DNA of 64,000 nt, from NCBI GenBank assembly GCA_027064425.1, contig JAMOPO010000052.1:124001-188000 (forward strand). Direction: 5' to 3'. Position numbers and translations under genes: made by a program. Source of the DNA: Methanobacteriota archaeon. Lineage in GTDB: Archaea; JAADCQ01; Methanopyri; Methanopyrales; Methanopyraceae. How positions within the stretch are numbered: position 1 is the stretch's first letter; the number at the start of each line of letters is the position of its first letter. Positions 43,567 to 52,435 of the stretch are shown here, one piece after another. The notes under the pieces were generated by a model. It had not been told where the DNA came from. It was given only the letters and a program-made list of their open reading frames with translations, and ran no database searches.

Positions 43567-44730
43567 ATGGAGGTTCCCTCGGGCTTCCTGCTTGGCGGCG
43601 TGAAGCGGGACGTAGGCGTGGGCCTGCTGTTCTCCGAGACCAGGTGCTCGGTCGCGGGCGTATTCACGCGGAACACCCTCCGCGCCGCTCCCGTCGAATA
43701 CTCCGAGGAGGTGTGCTCCCGCGGGCGCGCCCGTGGAGTGATCGTCAACAGTGGCCACGCGAACGCTCTCACCGGCGAGGAGGGGATGCAGGACGTCCTC
43801 CGGATGGCCGACGGCGCCTCACGGCTGTTCGGGGTGCCCGACGACGAGGTTCTAGTGTGCTCGACCGGAGTCATCGGCGAGCGGCCGCCCGTGGACAGGA
43901 TCCTGAAGCTGGCCGAGGAGGTCTGGGAGTCCCGGATGGGGTCCGATCCGGAGCACGTCCGCGCCTTCAACGAGGCCATCATGACGACGGACACTCGGGA
44001 GAAGGTCTCGTCGTACTCCGGCGGCGACTGGTGCCTCCTCGGGGTGGCGAAGGGCGCCGGCATGATCCACCCGCGGATGTCGACCATGCTGGCCTTCCTG
44101 ATCACGGACGTCCGGGCCGCGTCCCACGATCTCCAGCCCGTGCTGCGAGACGCCGTCGAGGACACGTTCAACATGATCAGCGTGGACGCCGACGAGAGCA
44201 CCAACGACACCGTCCTCCTGATGGCCAACGGGGCGTCCGGGCTCGAGGTGGGCAGGGACGTGCCGGAGTCTGAGTTCGAGAAGGCCGTGAGGAAGGTGTG
44301 CGAGGACTTGGCCCGGGAGATCGCTCGGGACGGTGAGGGATCGACCAAGCTCCTGGAGGTGGAGGTGCGCGGGGCTCGGTCCCGGAAGGAGGCCAGAAGG
44401 GCTGCCAGGGCGGTGGTCTCCTCCAACCTGGTGAAGGCCGCCCTCTTCGGCGAGGACCCGAACTGGGGGAGGGTGGGCGCGGCGATCGGCGCCGCGCGGG
44501 TCGATGTCGACCCGAGCTCCCTCAAGATCATCTTCGAAAGCTCGGAGGGAAGGGTGGTAACCTACGACGGCGGTCCCGTCAAGTTCGATGAGGAGGAGGC
44601 GGCGCGGATTTTATCCGACCGAGAGGTCCGGATCGTGGTGGACCTGGGAGTGGGTGACGAGTCCGCCCGCGCCTGGGGGTGCGACCTGACCTACGATTAC
44701 GTCAAGATAAATGCCGAGTACCGCACGTGA
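43567..44730 (+). CDS. argJ: Glutamate N-acetyltransferase / ornithine acetyltransferase
   Basis: A 387-residue OAT that makes ornithine from N-acetylornithine while acetylating glutamate in arginine synthesis. The precursor is expected to self-cleave before Thr in [14 protein letters not shown] (the usual motif ends MATML; here Ser replaces Ala). Other marks are [14 protein letters not shown] and the C-terminal [17 protein letters not shown]. The start is ATG. Its stop overlaps the next gene's GTG by 4 nt. Confidence 0.95.
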   Translation: MEVPSGFLLGGVKRDVGVGLLFSETRCSVAGVFTRNTLRAAPVEYSEEVCSRGRARGVIVNSGHANALTGEEGMQDVLRMADGASRLFGVPDDEVLVCSTGVIGERPPVDRILKLAEEVWESRMGSDPEHVRAFNEAIMTTDTREKVSSYSGGDWCLLGVAKGAGMIHPRMSTMLAFLITDVRAASHDLQPVLRDAVEDTFNMISVDADESTNDTVLLMANGASGLEVGRDVPESEFEKAVRKVCEDLAREIARDGEGSTKLLEVEVRGARSRKEARRAARAVVSSNLVKAALFGEDPNWGRVGAAIGAARVDVDPSSLKIIFESSEGRVVTYDGGPVKFDEEEAARILSDREVRIVVDLGVGDESARAWGCDLTYDYVKINAEYRT

Positions 44731-45992
44731 AGATCGGGCGCGCACAGGGGAAGCCCGCCGTGCCGGAGGAGATCATCGAGCTCAAGGGTCACATCATCGA
44801 CTCCCTGATCCTGTCCAAGGTGCTAGACACGATCATGGAGATGGGCGGGGACTTCGAGATCCTAGAGTTCGAGGTCGGAAAGCGCAAGACGGACCCCAGC
44901 TACGCCAAGATCCTTGTGAAGGCGGACGACCCCGACCACCTCAGCGAGATCATCACGGAGCTGAGAAAGTACGGCGCGGTGCCCGTCGAGTCGGACGAGG
45001 TCCGGGTGGAACCGGCCCCCGCCGACGGTGTCTGCCCGCGCGGCTTCTACACCACCACCAACCACCCGACCTTCGTGAAGTTCGACGGCGAGTGGATTGA
45101 GGTGGAAAACATCGAGATGGACTGCGCGATCGTGATCTACCCGGAGGAGAAGCGGGCCGTGGCCAAGCCCATCCGGGAGGTAAAGAAGGGCGAGCTGGTG
45201 GTGGTCGGGGACCGCGGGGTCAAGGTCAAGCCGCCGGAGCGACCGCGCGGTAGGACCGGCATCTTCGGGTTCATGGAGAGCGACGTGTCGCCCGAGAAGC
45301 CCACGCCCACCCTGATCCGTCAGATCGCCGAGGAGCTCGAGGAGCACCGGAAGAACGGCAAAATCGTCGTGGTGGTGGGGCCGGCCGTCATCCACGCCGG
45401 GGCCCGGGACCACCTCGCGTGGATGATCCGGAACGGATACGTGGACGTTCTCTTCGCGGGCAACGCGGTGGCCGTGCACGACGTGGAGGCGAGCCTGTTC
45501 GGGACCTCGCTGGGCGTGGACCTGGAGACGGGGGAGCCCGTGAAGGGCGGGCACAGCCACCACCTGTACGCGATCAACGAGATCCGCCGCGTGGGCGGCC
45601 TCAAGCAGGCGGTGGAGAAGGGGATTCTGAAGGACGGGATCATGTACGAGTGCATCGTGAACGACGTGCCCTACGTCCTGGCGGGCTCGATCCGGGACGA
45701 CGGACCCATCCCGGACGTGATCACCGACGTCATGGAGGCGCAGAAGGAGATGCGGCGCCACCTGCGCGGAGCCACGCTGGTCCTCATGCTCGCCACGATG
45801 CTGCACTCGATCGCCACCGGGAACCTGCTGCCGTCCTGGGTGAAGACCATCTGCGTGGACATCAACCCGGCCGTGGTCACGAAGCTCATGGATCGAGGCA
45901 CGGCGCAGGCGCTGGGGATAGTGTCGGACGTGGGGGTGTTCCTGCCGGAGCTGGTGAAGGAGCTCAAGAAGATTCGGAACGACGGCGAGTAG
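44727..45992 (+). CDS. Ornithine cyclodeaminase, LOR/SDH (TIGR00300) family
   Basis: A 421-residue protein of the LOR/SDH-like family. The N-terminal domain has [20 protein letters not shown] and [16 protein letters not shown]; the C-terminal Rossmann-like domain has [18 protein letters not shown] and [20 protein letters not shown]. The characterised Methanococcus member makes proline from ornithine (family knowledge), consistent with its overlap with argJ. I took GTG at 44727 in GTGA; an earlier in-frame start would overlap argJ more. The C-terminus overlaps a convergent small gene by 29 nt. Confidence 0.85.
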   Translation: MKIGRAQGKPAVPEEIIELKGHIIDSLILSKVLDTIMEMGGDFEILEFEVGKRKTDPSYAKILVKADDPDHLSEIITELRKYGAVPVESDEVRVEPAPADGVCPRGFYTTTNHPTFVKFDGEWIEVENIEMDCAIVIYPEEKRAVAKPIREVKKGELVVVGDRGVKVKPPERPRGRTGIFGFMESDVSPEKPTPTLIRQIAEELEEHRKNGKIVVVVGPAVIHAGARDHLAWMIRNGYVDVLFAGNAVAVHDVEASLFGTSLGVDLETGEPVKGGHSHHLYAINEIRRVGGLKQAVEKGILKDGIMYECIVNDVPYVLAGSIRDDGPIPDVITDVMEAQKEMRRHLRGATLVLMLATMLHSIATGNLLPSWVKTICVDINPAVVTKLMDRGTAQALGIVSDVGVFLPELVKELKKIRNDGE

Positions 45993-46251
45993 GTCGCCCC
46001 GGGCCGGAGAACTCCTCCACTCTCTTCTCGAGAAGCTCCTCCATCACTTTTTTAGCCTCTTTTAACGCCTCTTTGGTGCCCCTGAACGCCAGTACGGTGG
46101 TCTTCATACCTCCCCGCTCCAGCTCCCGCTGGACGACTTTCACGTCGCACCTCCGCTCGACTTCGGCGATGATGTCAGCCGGCACGCCTAATGGGATGAT
46201 CATGTCGTACTTTTTGGCGTCCTTCTCCTCACCATCGCCGTTCTCGCTCAC
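45964..46251 (-). CDS. Small uncharacterised basic/acidic protein
   Basis: A 95-residue soluble protein. After a charged N-terminus, [40 protein letters not shown] and [20 protein letters not shown] give a beta-alpha-beta-beta-alpha pattern similar to a KH- or ferredoxin-like fold; the tail is basic. No family recognised. It starts GTG, 29 nt from the divergent 2-phosphoglycerate kinase gene. Confidence 0.5.
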   Translation of the reverse strand: MSENGDGEEKDAKKYDMIIPLGVPADIIAEVERRCDVKVVQRELERGGMKTTVLAFRGTKEALKEAKKVMEELLEKRVEEFSGPGRPTRRRSESS

Positions 46252-46280
46252 GGCGAGATCCCCGACGGGGGTGTGAAAGG

Positions 46281-47249
46281 TTGGCGGAAAAAGGTAGCGG
46301 GCCCAAGAAGAAGGGCGGAAAGGAGGACCGCGAGCGCGAGCGGATCACGGTGAAGTCCAGGCACTACGAGATGCCATTCTCACGCGGGGTCTTGGCCCGA
46401 TCACTCACGGCCATCGGCGTGGAACCGCACAAAGCCTACGAGATCGCCCTGAAGATCAAGCGCGAGCTGCAGAAGGAGGGAGTCCGCGAGATCACCACGG
46501 ACGAGCTGGCCGAGATCATCCGGGAGAAGCTCGAGGAGATCGACGAGTCGCTGGCCGAGCGGTACGAGCTCTGGCGCCGGATCAAGAAGCGCGAGGAGCC
46601 GATCATCGTGCTGATCGGCGGTGCTTCCGGCGTCGGGACCTCCACGATCGCCGCCGAGGTCGGCCACCGACTCGGCATCACGAACGTGATCGGCACGGAC
46701 GCCATCCGCGAGGTCATGCGCCGCGTGCTGGCCGAGGAGCTGTACCCGACCCTCTACGAGTCCTCGTACACCGCCTGGAAGCGGCTACGGTACAAGCCCG
46801 CCGAGGACCCCGTGATCACCGGGTTCCTGGACCACTCGGAGCCCGTCGTCGTGGGCATTGAAGGCGTTGTCAACCGCTCGATCAACGAGGGCATCCACGT
46901 GATCATCGAGGGCGTGCACATCGTCCCACGGCTCCTCAAGAAGGAGATCCTCAACTACCCGAACGTGTTCGCCTTCATGCTGGCCGTGGAGGACGAGGAG
47001 GCGCACAAGTGGCGATTCTACGCGAGGTCCCGTGACACCAAGCTGTCCCGCCCGGCCGAGCGGTACCTGAAGTACTTCGAGGAGATCCGGAAGATCCACG
47101 ACTTCCTGGTCGAGGACGCGGAGGAGCACGACATCCCGGTGATCAACAACGAGCATATCGACGAGACGGTCGACCAGATCGTGAGCTACATATCATCCAA
47201 GCTGCTGAAGGGTGAGAAGGAGCTGTCGAAGAGCACATCCTGGTGGTGA
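46281..47249 (+). CDS. 2-phosphoglycerate kinase
   Basis: A 322-residue kinase. Residues 20-110 contain an ATP-cone-like domain (PFSRGVLARSLTAIGVEPHK), followed by the P-loop GGASGVGTSTIAAEV and the kinase region with NVIGTDAIREVMR and IEGVHIVPRLL. It makes 2,3-bisphosphoglycerate, the precursor of cyclic 2,3-diphosphoglycerate, which Methanopyrus accumulates as a thermoprotectant (established for the family). The start is TTG. A CBS-domain protein follows after 4 nt. Confidence 0.9.
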   Translation: MAEKGSGPKKKGGKEDRERERITVKSRHYEMPFSRGVLARSLTAIGVEPHKAYEIALKIKRELQKEGVREITTDELAEIIREKLEEIDESLAERYELWRRIKKREEPIIVLIGGASGVGTSTIAAEVGHRLGITNVIGTDAIREVMRRVLAEELYPTLYESSYTAWKRLRYKPAEDPVITGFLDHSEPVVVGIEGVVNRSINEGIHVIIEGVHIVPRLLKKEILNYPNVFAFMLAVEDEEAHKWRFYARSRDTKLSRPAERYLKYFEEIRKIHDFLVEDAEEHDIPVINNEHIDETVDQIVSYISSKLLKGEKELSKSTSWW

Positions 47250-47253
47250 GCCC

Positions 47254-47676
47254 ATGAGCCTGCTGGAGGACCTCGAGCGGTGCCGGGCCGAGGATCTCAT
47301 GACGGAGGACCCGATCACCGCCTCCCCGGACGACGGGGTCATCGAGGCCTTCGAGACCATGCTCAGGAACGACATCGGGGCGCTCCCCGTCACGGACGAC
47401 GAGAACCACCTGCTGGGCATCGTCACTCGCACCGACCTCGGGAAGGCGCTCCTCGAGGACCGGTACGAGCCGGGGACCACCGTCGAAGAGGTCATGGAGG
47501 AGGACGTGGTGGTGGCGCACCCCGACGACGATCTCCGTACCGTCCTGAAAAAGATGTGTTCCGCGCCCGAGGGCATCTACAACCAGCTGCCCGTGGTGGA
47601 CGATAACGGACGGCTCTTAGGTATCATCGCGGATGGGGACATCATCAGGTGGCTCGCCAGTCGAGTGGAGAAGTAG
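47254..47676 (+). CDS. CBS-domain pair protein
   Basis: A 140-residue protein with two CBS motifs: AEDLMTEDPITASPDDGVIE ... GIVTRTDLGKAL and VEEVMEEDVVVAHPDDDL ... GIIADGDIIRWLAS. CBS pairs bind adenine nucleotides and act as energy sensors. With 2-phosphoglycerate kinase 4 nt upstream, a regulatory link to diphosphoglycerate synthesis is possible but not shown. The start ATG is just after the kinase stop. Confidence 0.88.
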   Translation: MSLLEDLERCRAEDLMTEDPITASPDDGVIEAFETMLRNDIGALPVTDDENHLLGIVTRTDLGKALLEDRYEPGTTVEEVMEEDVVVAHPDDDLRTVLKKMCSAPEGIYNQLPVVDDNGRLLGIIADGDIIRWLASRVEK

Positions 47677-47678
47677 AA

Positions 47679-47897
47679 GTGAAGCTGAGCGAGCGGCCCC
47701 CGAGGGAGCTCTCAGAGCTGCTTCAAGATCACGGTCTTACGGTGCGGGACGACGGTCGGACCGTGCTCATCCGTGGGTCCAAGGACGATCTGCTGGAGGC
47801 CCTGCTGAACGTCCCACCGAAGCTGTCCATGTCTTCCCGAAAAGTCATCAAAGAGCTGTGGAGGGCGCTGGGAGCGGACCGACCGCGGCTCCGCTAG
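47679..47897 (+). CDS. Small uncharacterised protein downstream of the CBS gene
   Basis: A 72-residue soluble protein. KLSERPPRELSELLQDHGLT, VRDDGRTVLIRGSKDDLLEA and SMSSRKVIKELWRALG suggest a strand-helix small fold with a basic C-terminus. No family recognised. GTG at 47679 is two bases after the CBS stop with GGAG ahead of it. The stop overlaps a convergent gene by 4 nt. Confidence 0.5.
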   Translation: MKLSERPPRELSELLQDHGLTVRDDGRTVLIRGSKDDLLEALLNVPPKLSMSSRKVIKELWRALGADRPRLR

Positions 47898-48781
47898 AAC
47901 ACCGAGTAGCTACCCTTCACCACCGAATTGTCCACCAGGAAGACCCGCTGCCGGCCCCCCATGTTGGACATCCAGAGCCAGAGCTCAACGCTGCCGCTCT
48001 TGGCGTGTTCCGGCAGGACCATCGCGGGCACCGTTCGACCCTCGAAGTTCACCGTCCGGCTCCCGATCTTCTCCTCGCCCGGGCCCAGCAGGGTGACGCT
48101 CACCCTACCCAGCTGTACCGTAAGCTGCTCTAGCACCAGACAGCCTCTGGCCCCCGTCTCCTTCAGCGCCCGCTCGATCTGCCGCTTGACCTCCACGTGC
48201 TTCCCGTCGCTAACGTTGCACAGGACCCGCCCGATCACCGCGTTGTATCGGACTTTAACGTCCGGACCGTCCATGACCCGGCGGCCGAGCTCCCGCCTAA
48301 CCGCCTCCTTCACGCGCTTCGCGTCGGGCTTGCCGTCGTACGAGGCCTGGAACATGAACACGGATCCCTTGATTACCACGCTCCGCTGCGCCATCACCTT
48401 GTCCTTCAGCGCCTTCTCCACGTCCTTCCTGGCCTGATTGGGGTCCATCGTGATCGGCACCAGGGCGTCAACGATCACGACCTCCTGGCCGGCCAGCTTC
48501 GTTTTCTGCGCGGAGACTCTCTCCACGCCCTCGACGCCCTCCACCACCTTCTTCAGGTCCCGCTCCGACACCCCGGGCTTAGGTACGGTCAGGACCCGGA
48601 CGATCGACACCTGATAGTCGCGCACGATCCTCGCCTTCACGACGCCCTCCGCCGCGGCCACCTGGGTCGCCTGCCCGGTGAGGGTGAACGTGGGGATGGC
48701 GGACAGAACCATCATCGCGGCCAGGAACAGGATGCCGCCCACCACGATCGTGCGTCGGTGTCGGCGAATCCAGTCGAACAC
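47894..48781 (-). CDS. Membrane-anchored protein with four strand-helix repeats
   Basis: A 295-residue protein. A basic N-terminus and one membrane helix (about 13-33) precede four similar units, each a strand, Pro/Asp turn and helix: VSIVRVLTVPKPGVSERDLK, IVDALVPITMDPNQARKDVE, SVFMFQASYDGKPDAKRVKE and VIGRVLCNVSDGKHVEVKRQ. The last 75 residues are beta-rich. Function unknown. The protein at 35191-35805 has the same plan. It follows the CYTH gene by 3 nt on the same strand. Confidence 0.6.
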   Translation of the reverse strand: MFDWIRRHRRTIVVGGILFLAAMMVLSAIPTFTLTGQATQVAAAEGVVKARIVRDYQVSIVRVLTVPKPGVSERDLKKVVEGVEGVERVSAQKTKLAGQEVVIVDALVPITMDPNQARKDVEKALKDKVMAQRSVVIKGSVFMFQASYDGKPDAKRVKEAVRRELGRRVMDGPDVKVRYNAVIGRVLCNVSDGKHVEVKRQIERALKETGARGCLVLEQLTVQLGRVSVTLLGPGEEKIGSRTVNFEGRTVPAMVLPEHAKSGSVELWLWMSNMGGRQRVFLVDNSVVKGSYSVF

Positions 48782-48784
48782 GGC

Positions 48785-49333
48785 TCACTCCCCCGCGCGC
48801 TCCATGAGCATCTCCAGGTAGGACTTCCGGATCCGCTCGCCCTCGGCCCCCAGCTCCTCCGCCAGCCGACGGAGGTCCTTCTCCGCCCGCTCAATCTCGG
48901 AGCGGTCCTTCACGGAGCACTCCAGCTCCAGGAACGTCCCCAACCCCTCGACCTCGTCCAGCGTCACCTCAACCTCCCGTCCCGCGAACTTCACCCGGTA
49001 CACCTCCCGTCGTTTCTTAACCTTCACCCGCTCCAGCGGCTCGAACCCTAGTTTTCGCAAAATTTTGTCCATGGCCCCGAAGTCCTCCACCTCGACCTCC
49101 ACCTCCTCCCGGGACTTCTCCTCCCCCACCCGGGGCCCCTTGTACGTCAGGACGGTCCGATCGCCCGCCCGGCGCAGGCGTAGCGCCTCGTCCGTCTCCC
49201 CGAAGTCCCTGCACGGGTGCTGGTAGTACAGGTCCACCTGCTCCACCTCGCCCTCAGGCTCGCCCATCTCCCGGAGCCTCTCCCTGACCTCCTCCGGGTT
49301 CTCGACCGCTATCTTCACCTCCACCTCGAACAC
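48785..49333 (-). CDS. CYTH-domain protein (class IV cyclase / triphosphatase family)
   Basis: A 182-residue CYTH protein. The signature ExExK is FEVEVKI at the N-terminus; ALRLRRAGDRTVLTYKGPR and VEVTLDEVEGLGTFLELEC supply the further tunnel residues. Archaeal members may hydrolyse triphosphates or act as cyclases; activity is untested here. GTG at 49333 lies six bases after GGGGGA; GTG at 49339 would abut it. Its first 80 nt overlap the end of the CLC gene. Confidence 0.85.
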   Translation of the reverse strand: MFEVEVKIAVENPEEVRERLREMGEPEGEVEQVDLYYQHPCRDFGETDEALRLRRAGDRTVLTYKGPRVGEEKSREEVEVEVEDFGAMDKILRKLGFEPLERVKVKKRREVYRVKFAGREVEVTLDEVEGLGTFLELECSVKDRSEIERAEKDLRRLAEELGAEGERIRKSYLEMLMERAGE

Positions 49334-50498
49334 GCCCACTCCCCCGCAACAGCTCGGTCAGGAACCCCGGATTAACGGAAAGGTAGCCCAGGACCGCGCC
49401 GAGCGCCGCCGGCACGGCGCAGTCGATCCCGAAGAGCTCCATCACCAGCACCGCGGCCGAGACCGGGGCGTCGAAGGCCACCGCCAGGAACGCGGACATG
49501 GAGGCTGCGACCGCCGCCGGTGCGGGCAGCCCCACCGCCTCGCGGACGGCGGACCCGAAGAAGGCCGACGCGCACACGACTGGCGAGACGAAGCCCGCCG
49601 GCACGCCGCTCCCCAGGGTGAGCGACGTGGCCGCGACCTTGCCCAGGAACGCCAGCAGCGACTCGGCCGGCCCCATCCGCCCCATCGCCGCCGAGGACGC
49701 CCAGTCCAGTCCTAACCCCGTGGCCTGCGGGACCACCAACCCCAGCGCCGCCACCGACAGTCCGGCGAGCAGTGATCGGGCCTCCGACCTGGGGATCCTG
49801 TGCAGCCATCGGTAAACGACCTGGACCGCGAGCACCAGCCCCCGTGCGGCCGCGGCCGAGACCAGCCCCACGACTGTCAATTTAGGCAGGTCCACCCAGG
49901 AGTAAGCGTACGGGGCGTGGGCCGTCAGCAGGTAGCGCTTCCCCAGGATCAGGCAGTAGACCGTGTACCCGGTGACGCTGGCGACGACGGCGGGCGGCAG
50001 GCACGCGTACCTCAGCCTCCCCGTGAGCGCCTCCAGCGCGAACAGGGCGGCGGCGACCGGGGCGCAGAGGACGCCGGCCACGCCGCCGGACGCGGCCGCG
50101 GCCACCAGCCACTCCCGCCGCAGCCCGGTCAGGCCCCACCGATCCGCGCACCACCGACCCAGGGACACGCAGGATTGCACGCAGGGGCCCACCTGGCCCC
50201 CGCTACCGCCCGCCCCGATCACGACCCCGGCCAGCAGGAGCTTGAGCGCGCCGGCCACCGGGTTCCTGGCCTCTCCGCGCCGAGCGACGTCCAGGCCCGT
50301 GCCTGGGAGCTCCGGATGCAGCGAGCTCAGGGCTCCGGCAAGCGCCATTACCACCGGCGTCAGCCACCCTGATCCGCCCGACAGCCGGCTCACGACCGCG
50401 ATGGTCCAGGTGATGGCGGAGGCGCACAGTCCGCCGGCAGCCCCCAGGGCCAGGGTCGCCGCCGTCCACCGCACCGCTAACGTTAGATCGGTCCGCAG
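49254..50498 (-). CDS. CLC-family chloride channel/transporter
   Basis: A 414-residue membrane protein with the CLC helix pattern. The second family motif reads GSGGQVGPC, so the gating glutamate of GxEGP is Val103; the first motif reads GTGLD (66-71) instead of GSGIPE. The third motif, GFVSP, is intact. Lack of the glutamate suggests a passive channel. The ribosome binding site GAGGGG is seven bases before CTG at 50498; GTG at 50474 is an alternative without a site. The last codons overlap the CYTH gene and read as Gly/Arg-rich. Confidence 0.75.
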   Translation of the reverse strand: MRTDLTLAVRWTAATLALGAAGGLCASAITWTIAVVSRLSGGSGWLTPVVMALAGALSSLHPELPGTGLDVARRGEARNPVAGALKLLLAGVVIGAGGSGGQVGPCVQSCVSLGRWCADRWGLTGLRREWLVAAAASGGVAGVLCAPVAAALFALEALTGRLRYACLPPAVVASVTGYTVYCLILGKRYLLTAHAPYAYSWVDLPKLTVVGLVSAAAARGLVLAVQVVYRWLHRIPRSEARSLLAGLSVAALGLVVPQATGLGLDWASSAAMGRMGPAESLLAFLGKVAATSLTLGSGVPAGFVSPVVCASAFFGSAVREAVGLPAPAAVAASMSAFLAVAFDAPVSAAVLVMELFGIDCAVPAALGAVLGYLSVNPGFLTELLRGSGRVRGGGEDSGREPGGGQGEAPGDGRA

Positions 50499-50523
50499 GG
50501 CCGACCCCTCCCGGGGCCGGGTG

Positions 50524-50853
50524 ATGGGGTGGGAGCTGAGGGTCGAGCGGCGCTGGGATGAGACCGTCTGCGGTCGGGTCCGGGAGCTGTACTCCAACGA
50601 GGACTTCTCACTAGCGGAGGTCGTGGTGGATGGGGAGGGTGAGGAGCACTACCACGAGCGGACTCTGGAGGTCTATTACGTGCTCGAGGGGCGCGGTCGC
50701 GTTCACGTGAACGGGCGCCCCGTGGACGTGCGGCCTGGGGACGTGATCGTCCTGGAACCTGGGGTAAGGCATAAGGTGGAGGGCAAGCTCAGGCTCCTCG
50801 TCGCGTGCTCGCCCCCGTTCGATCCGGACGACGTGCACGTGGAGGAGGGATGA
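50524..50853 (+). CDS. Cupin-domain protein
   Basis: A 109-residue single cupin. Motif 1 HYHERTLEVYYVLEGRGRV supplies HxH and Glu metal ligands; motif 2 PGDVIVLEPGVRHKVEG supplies the last His. The reaction is unknown. ATG at 50524, or GTG at 50521, follows GGGGCCGG. It is divergent from the CLC gene and probably first of the plus-strand group leading to PAN. Confidence 0.85.
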   Translation: MGWELRVERRWDETVCGRVRELYSNEDFSLAEVVVDGEGEEHYHERTLEVYYVLEGRGRVHVNGRPVDVRPGDVIVLEPGVRHKVEGKLRLLVACSPPFDPDDVHVEEG

Positions 50854-50887
50854 TGAGCTAAGCCTACGCCGACCCGGGCCGGGAGTG

Positions 50888-51187
50888 ATGGAACGGGTGA
50901 GCTGCCTGACCTCCCGGGTTCGAGTCATCCTGCGGCTCCGGGTACCGGAGGAGGTGATCCGATCCCTCGACCCGGACTCGGACCCCTGGTGCTCCGTGCG
51001 CGACCGAACGATCCGGATTCGAGGGGACGGGTTCGGGCCCGTGAAGCACGCCACCGACGACGTGCTCCGGTGCGTGAAGGCTGGCCTGTCGGCGGTGAGG
51101 GTGGCGGAGGATGCAGCCGCTGACGAGGAGGAACAAGGACGAGCACCCGGCCGTGACCGATCCGGACACGACGATCATCCTGGGTGA
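50888..51187 (+). CDS. KEOPS subunit Pcc1-like protein
   Basis: A 99-residue protein. RVRVILRLRVPEEVIRSLDP, WCSVRDRTIRIRGDGFGPVK and ATDDVLRCVKAGLSAVRVAE fit the two-strand/helix Pcc1 fold of the KEOPS complex, which makes t6A in tRNA. The short length fits, but conservation is low. The last 25 codons, with the stop, overlap the next gene by 77 nt and read as charged low-complexity sequence. ATG at 50888 directly follows a GTG. Confidence 0.5.
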   Translation: MERVSCLTSRVRVILRLRVPEEVIRSLDPDSDPWCSVRDRTIRIRGDGFGPVKHATDDVLRCVKAGLSAVRVAEDAAADEEEQGRAPGRDRSGHDDHPG

Positions 51188-51818
51188 CGTTCAGGCGACC
51201 CCGGACTGCGTGATCGGCGAGCGCGTCCGGCTGGGTCCCGACGTGGAGATGCGCGGGGCGTTGATCTCCGGGGAGTCCGTGGTCTACAACTCGGAGCTCG
51301 AGGGGTGCGCGGTGGGCAAGAGGACGACCGTCACGGGCCGGGTTTCGGAGGGCGTCACGATCCACCACGGCTCCGTCCTCGGGCAGCTGAAGGTCAGTGG
51401 GGACATCGAACCCCCCGTCATCGGGTCCGGAGCCTTCGTGGGACCGGGGGTCTCTCTGCTTCCCGGCACCGAGGTGGGCGAGGAGGCCGTGCTCCTCCCG
51501 AACAGCGTGGTGACCGAGCGCGTCCCCCGCCGCGGCGTGGTGGGCGGGAACCCCGCGATGCCTCGCGGCGTGGTCGTGGACGTGGAGCGGGTGGAGGTCG
51601 AGTTCGACGGATCGGAGTTCGAGGTCGAGGGACGCCGGGGGCGCGCCTTCGATCTCAGGCTAACTGACGGCGGGCTGGAGGTCGAGGAGGACCGCCCCCA
51701 CGAGTTCGGGGTGATCGCCGAGAAGCGGCCGAGGATCGTCCGGCTGGGACACGCGATCGAGCTGCCGCGGCGGCCCTTCACCTTCCCCCTCTACGTGCTC
51801 CAGCTGAAGACCAAGTAG
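51111..51818 (+). CDS. Left-handed beta-helix (hexapeptide-repeat) protein
   Basis: A 235-residue protein. Hexapeptide turns occupy residues about 20-150: ATPDCVIGERVRLGPDVEMR, SVVYNSELEGCAVGKRTTVT and VIGSGAFVGPGVSLLPGTEV, ending VVGGNPA, typical of acyltransferases. The C-terminal 85 residues are beta-rich and unlike known transferases. The catalytic His is not obvious (IHHGS is possible). ATG at 51111 has GAGGGTGG ahead; GTG at 51153 is an alternative. Function unknown. Confidence 0.65.
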   Translation: MQPLTRRNKDEHPAVTDPDTTIILGDVQATPDCVIGERVRLGPDVEMRGALISGESVVYNSELEGCAVGKRTTVTGRVSEGVTIHHGSVLGQLKVSGDIEPPVIGSGAFVGPGVSLLPGTEVGEEAVLLPNSVVTERVPRRGVVGGNPAMPRGVVVDVERVEVEFDGSEFEVEGRRGRAFDLRLTDGGLEVEEDRPHEFGVIAEKRPRIVRLGHAIELPRRPFTFPLYVLQLKTK

Positions 51819-51829
51819 GGGGACCGCCG

Positions 51830-52435
51830 GTGCCCGTCCGCGACTCGGTCCTCATTGACACGGAGGTGGAGGAGGGCCTGGTCATTGGGAGCGTCCTGGA
51901 GGGTTGCGAGGTTCGGAGGGCGGCGGTCGTAGGAACCGTGGCCCACGGGGAGCGGTTCGAGGGGACGGTGGTGGTCGGCGGACGGCCCACCGACGGTGAG
52001 GTGACGGTTGTTCCCGTCCGCGCCGGTGAGTGGGGGGCCGCGTCCGGCGAGGACGAGGTGAGCGTCCCGGACTCGGACGGTGAGGACGTTCTCGCGATCG
52101 TGGCGGACGTGAGCGCGATGGGGCTGCTCCGCGATCTCCTGAAGATCGAGCCGCGACGGGTGGGGCACCACGCTCTCTTCACGTTCTCGGGCTCGCTGCC
52201 GGCCCGGCTCAGGAGGCGCCTGGTGGGGAACCTGGACCTGTTCCGGGAGTGCTGCCCGTGCGCCTACCTGCGAGTTAGCGGCACCGTCATCGCTTTCCGG
52301 GGCGGCAAGCAGGTCTTCGATGAGCCCGGGGAGGTCGAGTATCGGGACGTGCTGGTCGTGCGGGACGGCAGGCCGGTGCTGTCGGCCTGGAAGGCGGCGA
52401 CGAAGAGCGTGATCTCCGAGCTGGGGGCCGGGTGA
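51830..52435 (+). CDS. Uncharacterised protein, possible partner of the beta-helix protein
   Basis: A 201-residue protein. The N-terminal 55 residues (DSVLIDTEVEEGLVIGSVLE, GCEVRRAAVVGTVAHGERFE) have a turn pattern like a short beta-helix, similar to the preceding gene's product. The rest is alpha/beta with LFRECCPCAYLRVSGTVIAF. No family recognised. GTG follows AGGGGGACC, 12 nt after the previous stop, and its own stop overlaps the CitG-like start by 4 nt. Confidence 0.5.
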   Translation: MPVRDSVLIDTEVEEGLVIGSVLEGCEVRRAAVVGTVAHGERFEGTVVVGGRPTDGEVTVVPVRAGEWGAASGEDEVSVPDSDGEDVLAIVADVSAMGLLRDLLKIEPRRVGHHALFTFSGSLPARLRRRLVGNLDLFRECCPCAYLRVSGTVIAFRGGKQVFDEPGEVEYRDVLVVRDGRPVLSAWKAATKSVISELGAG

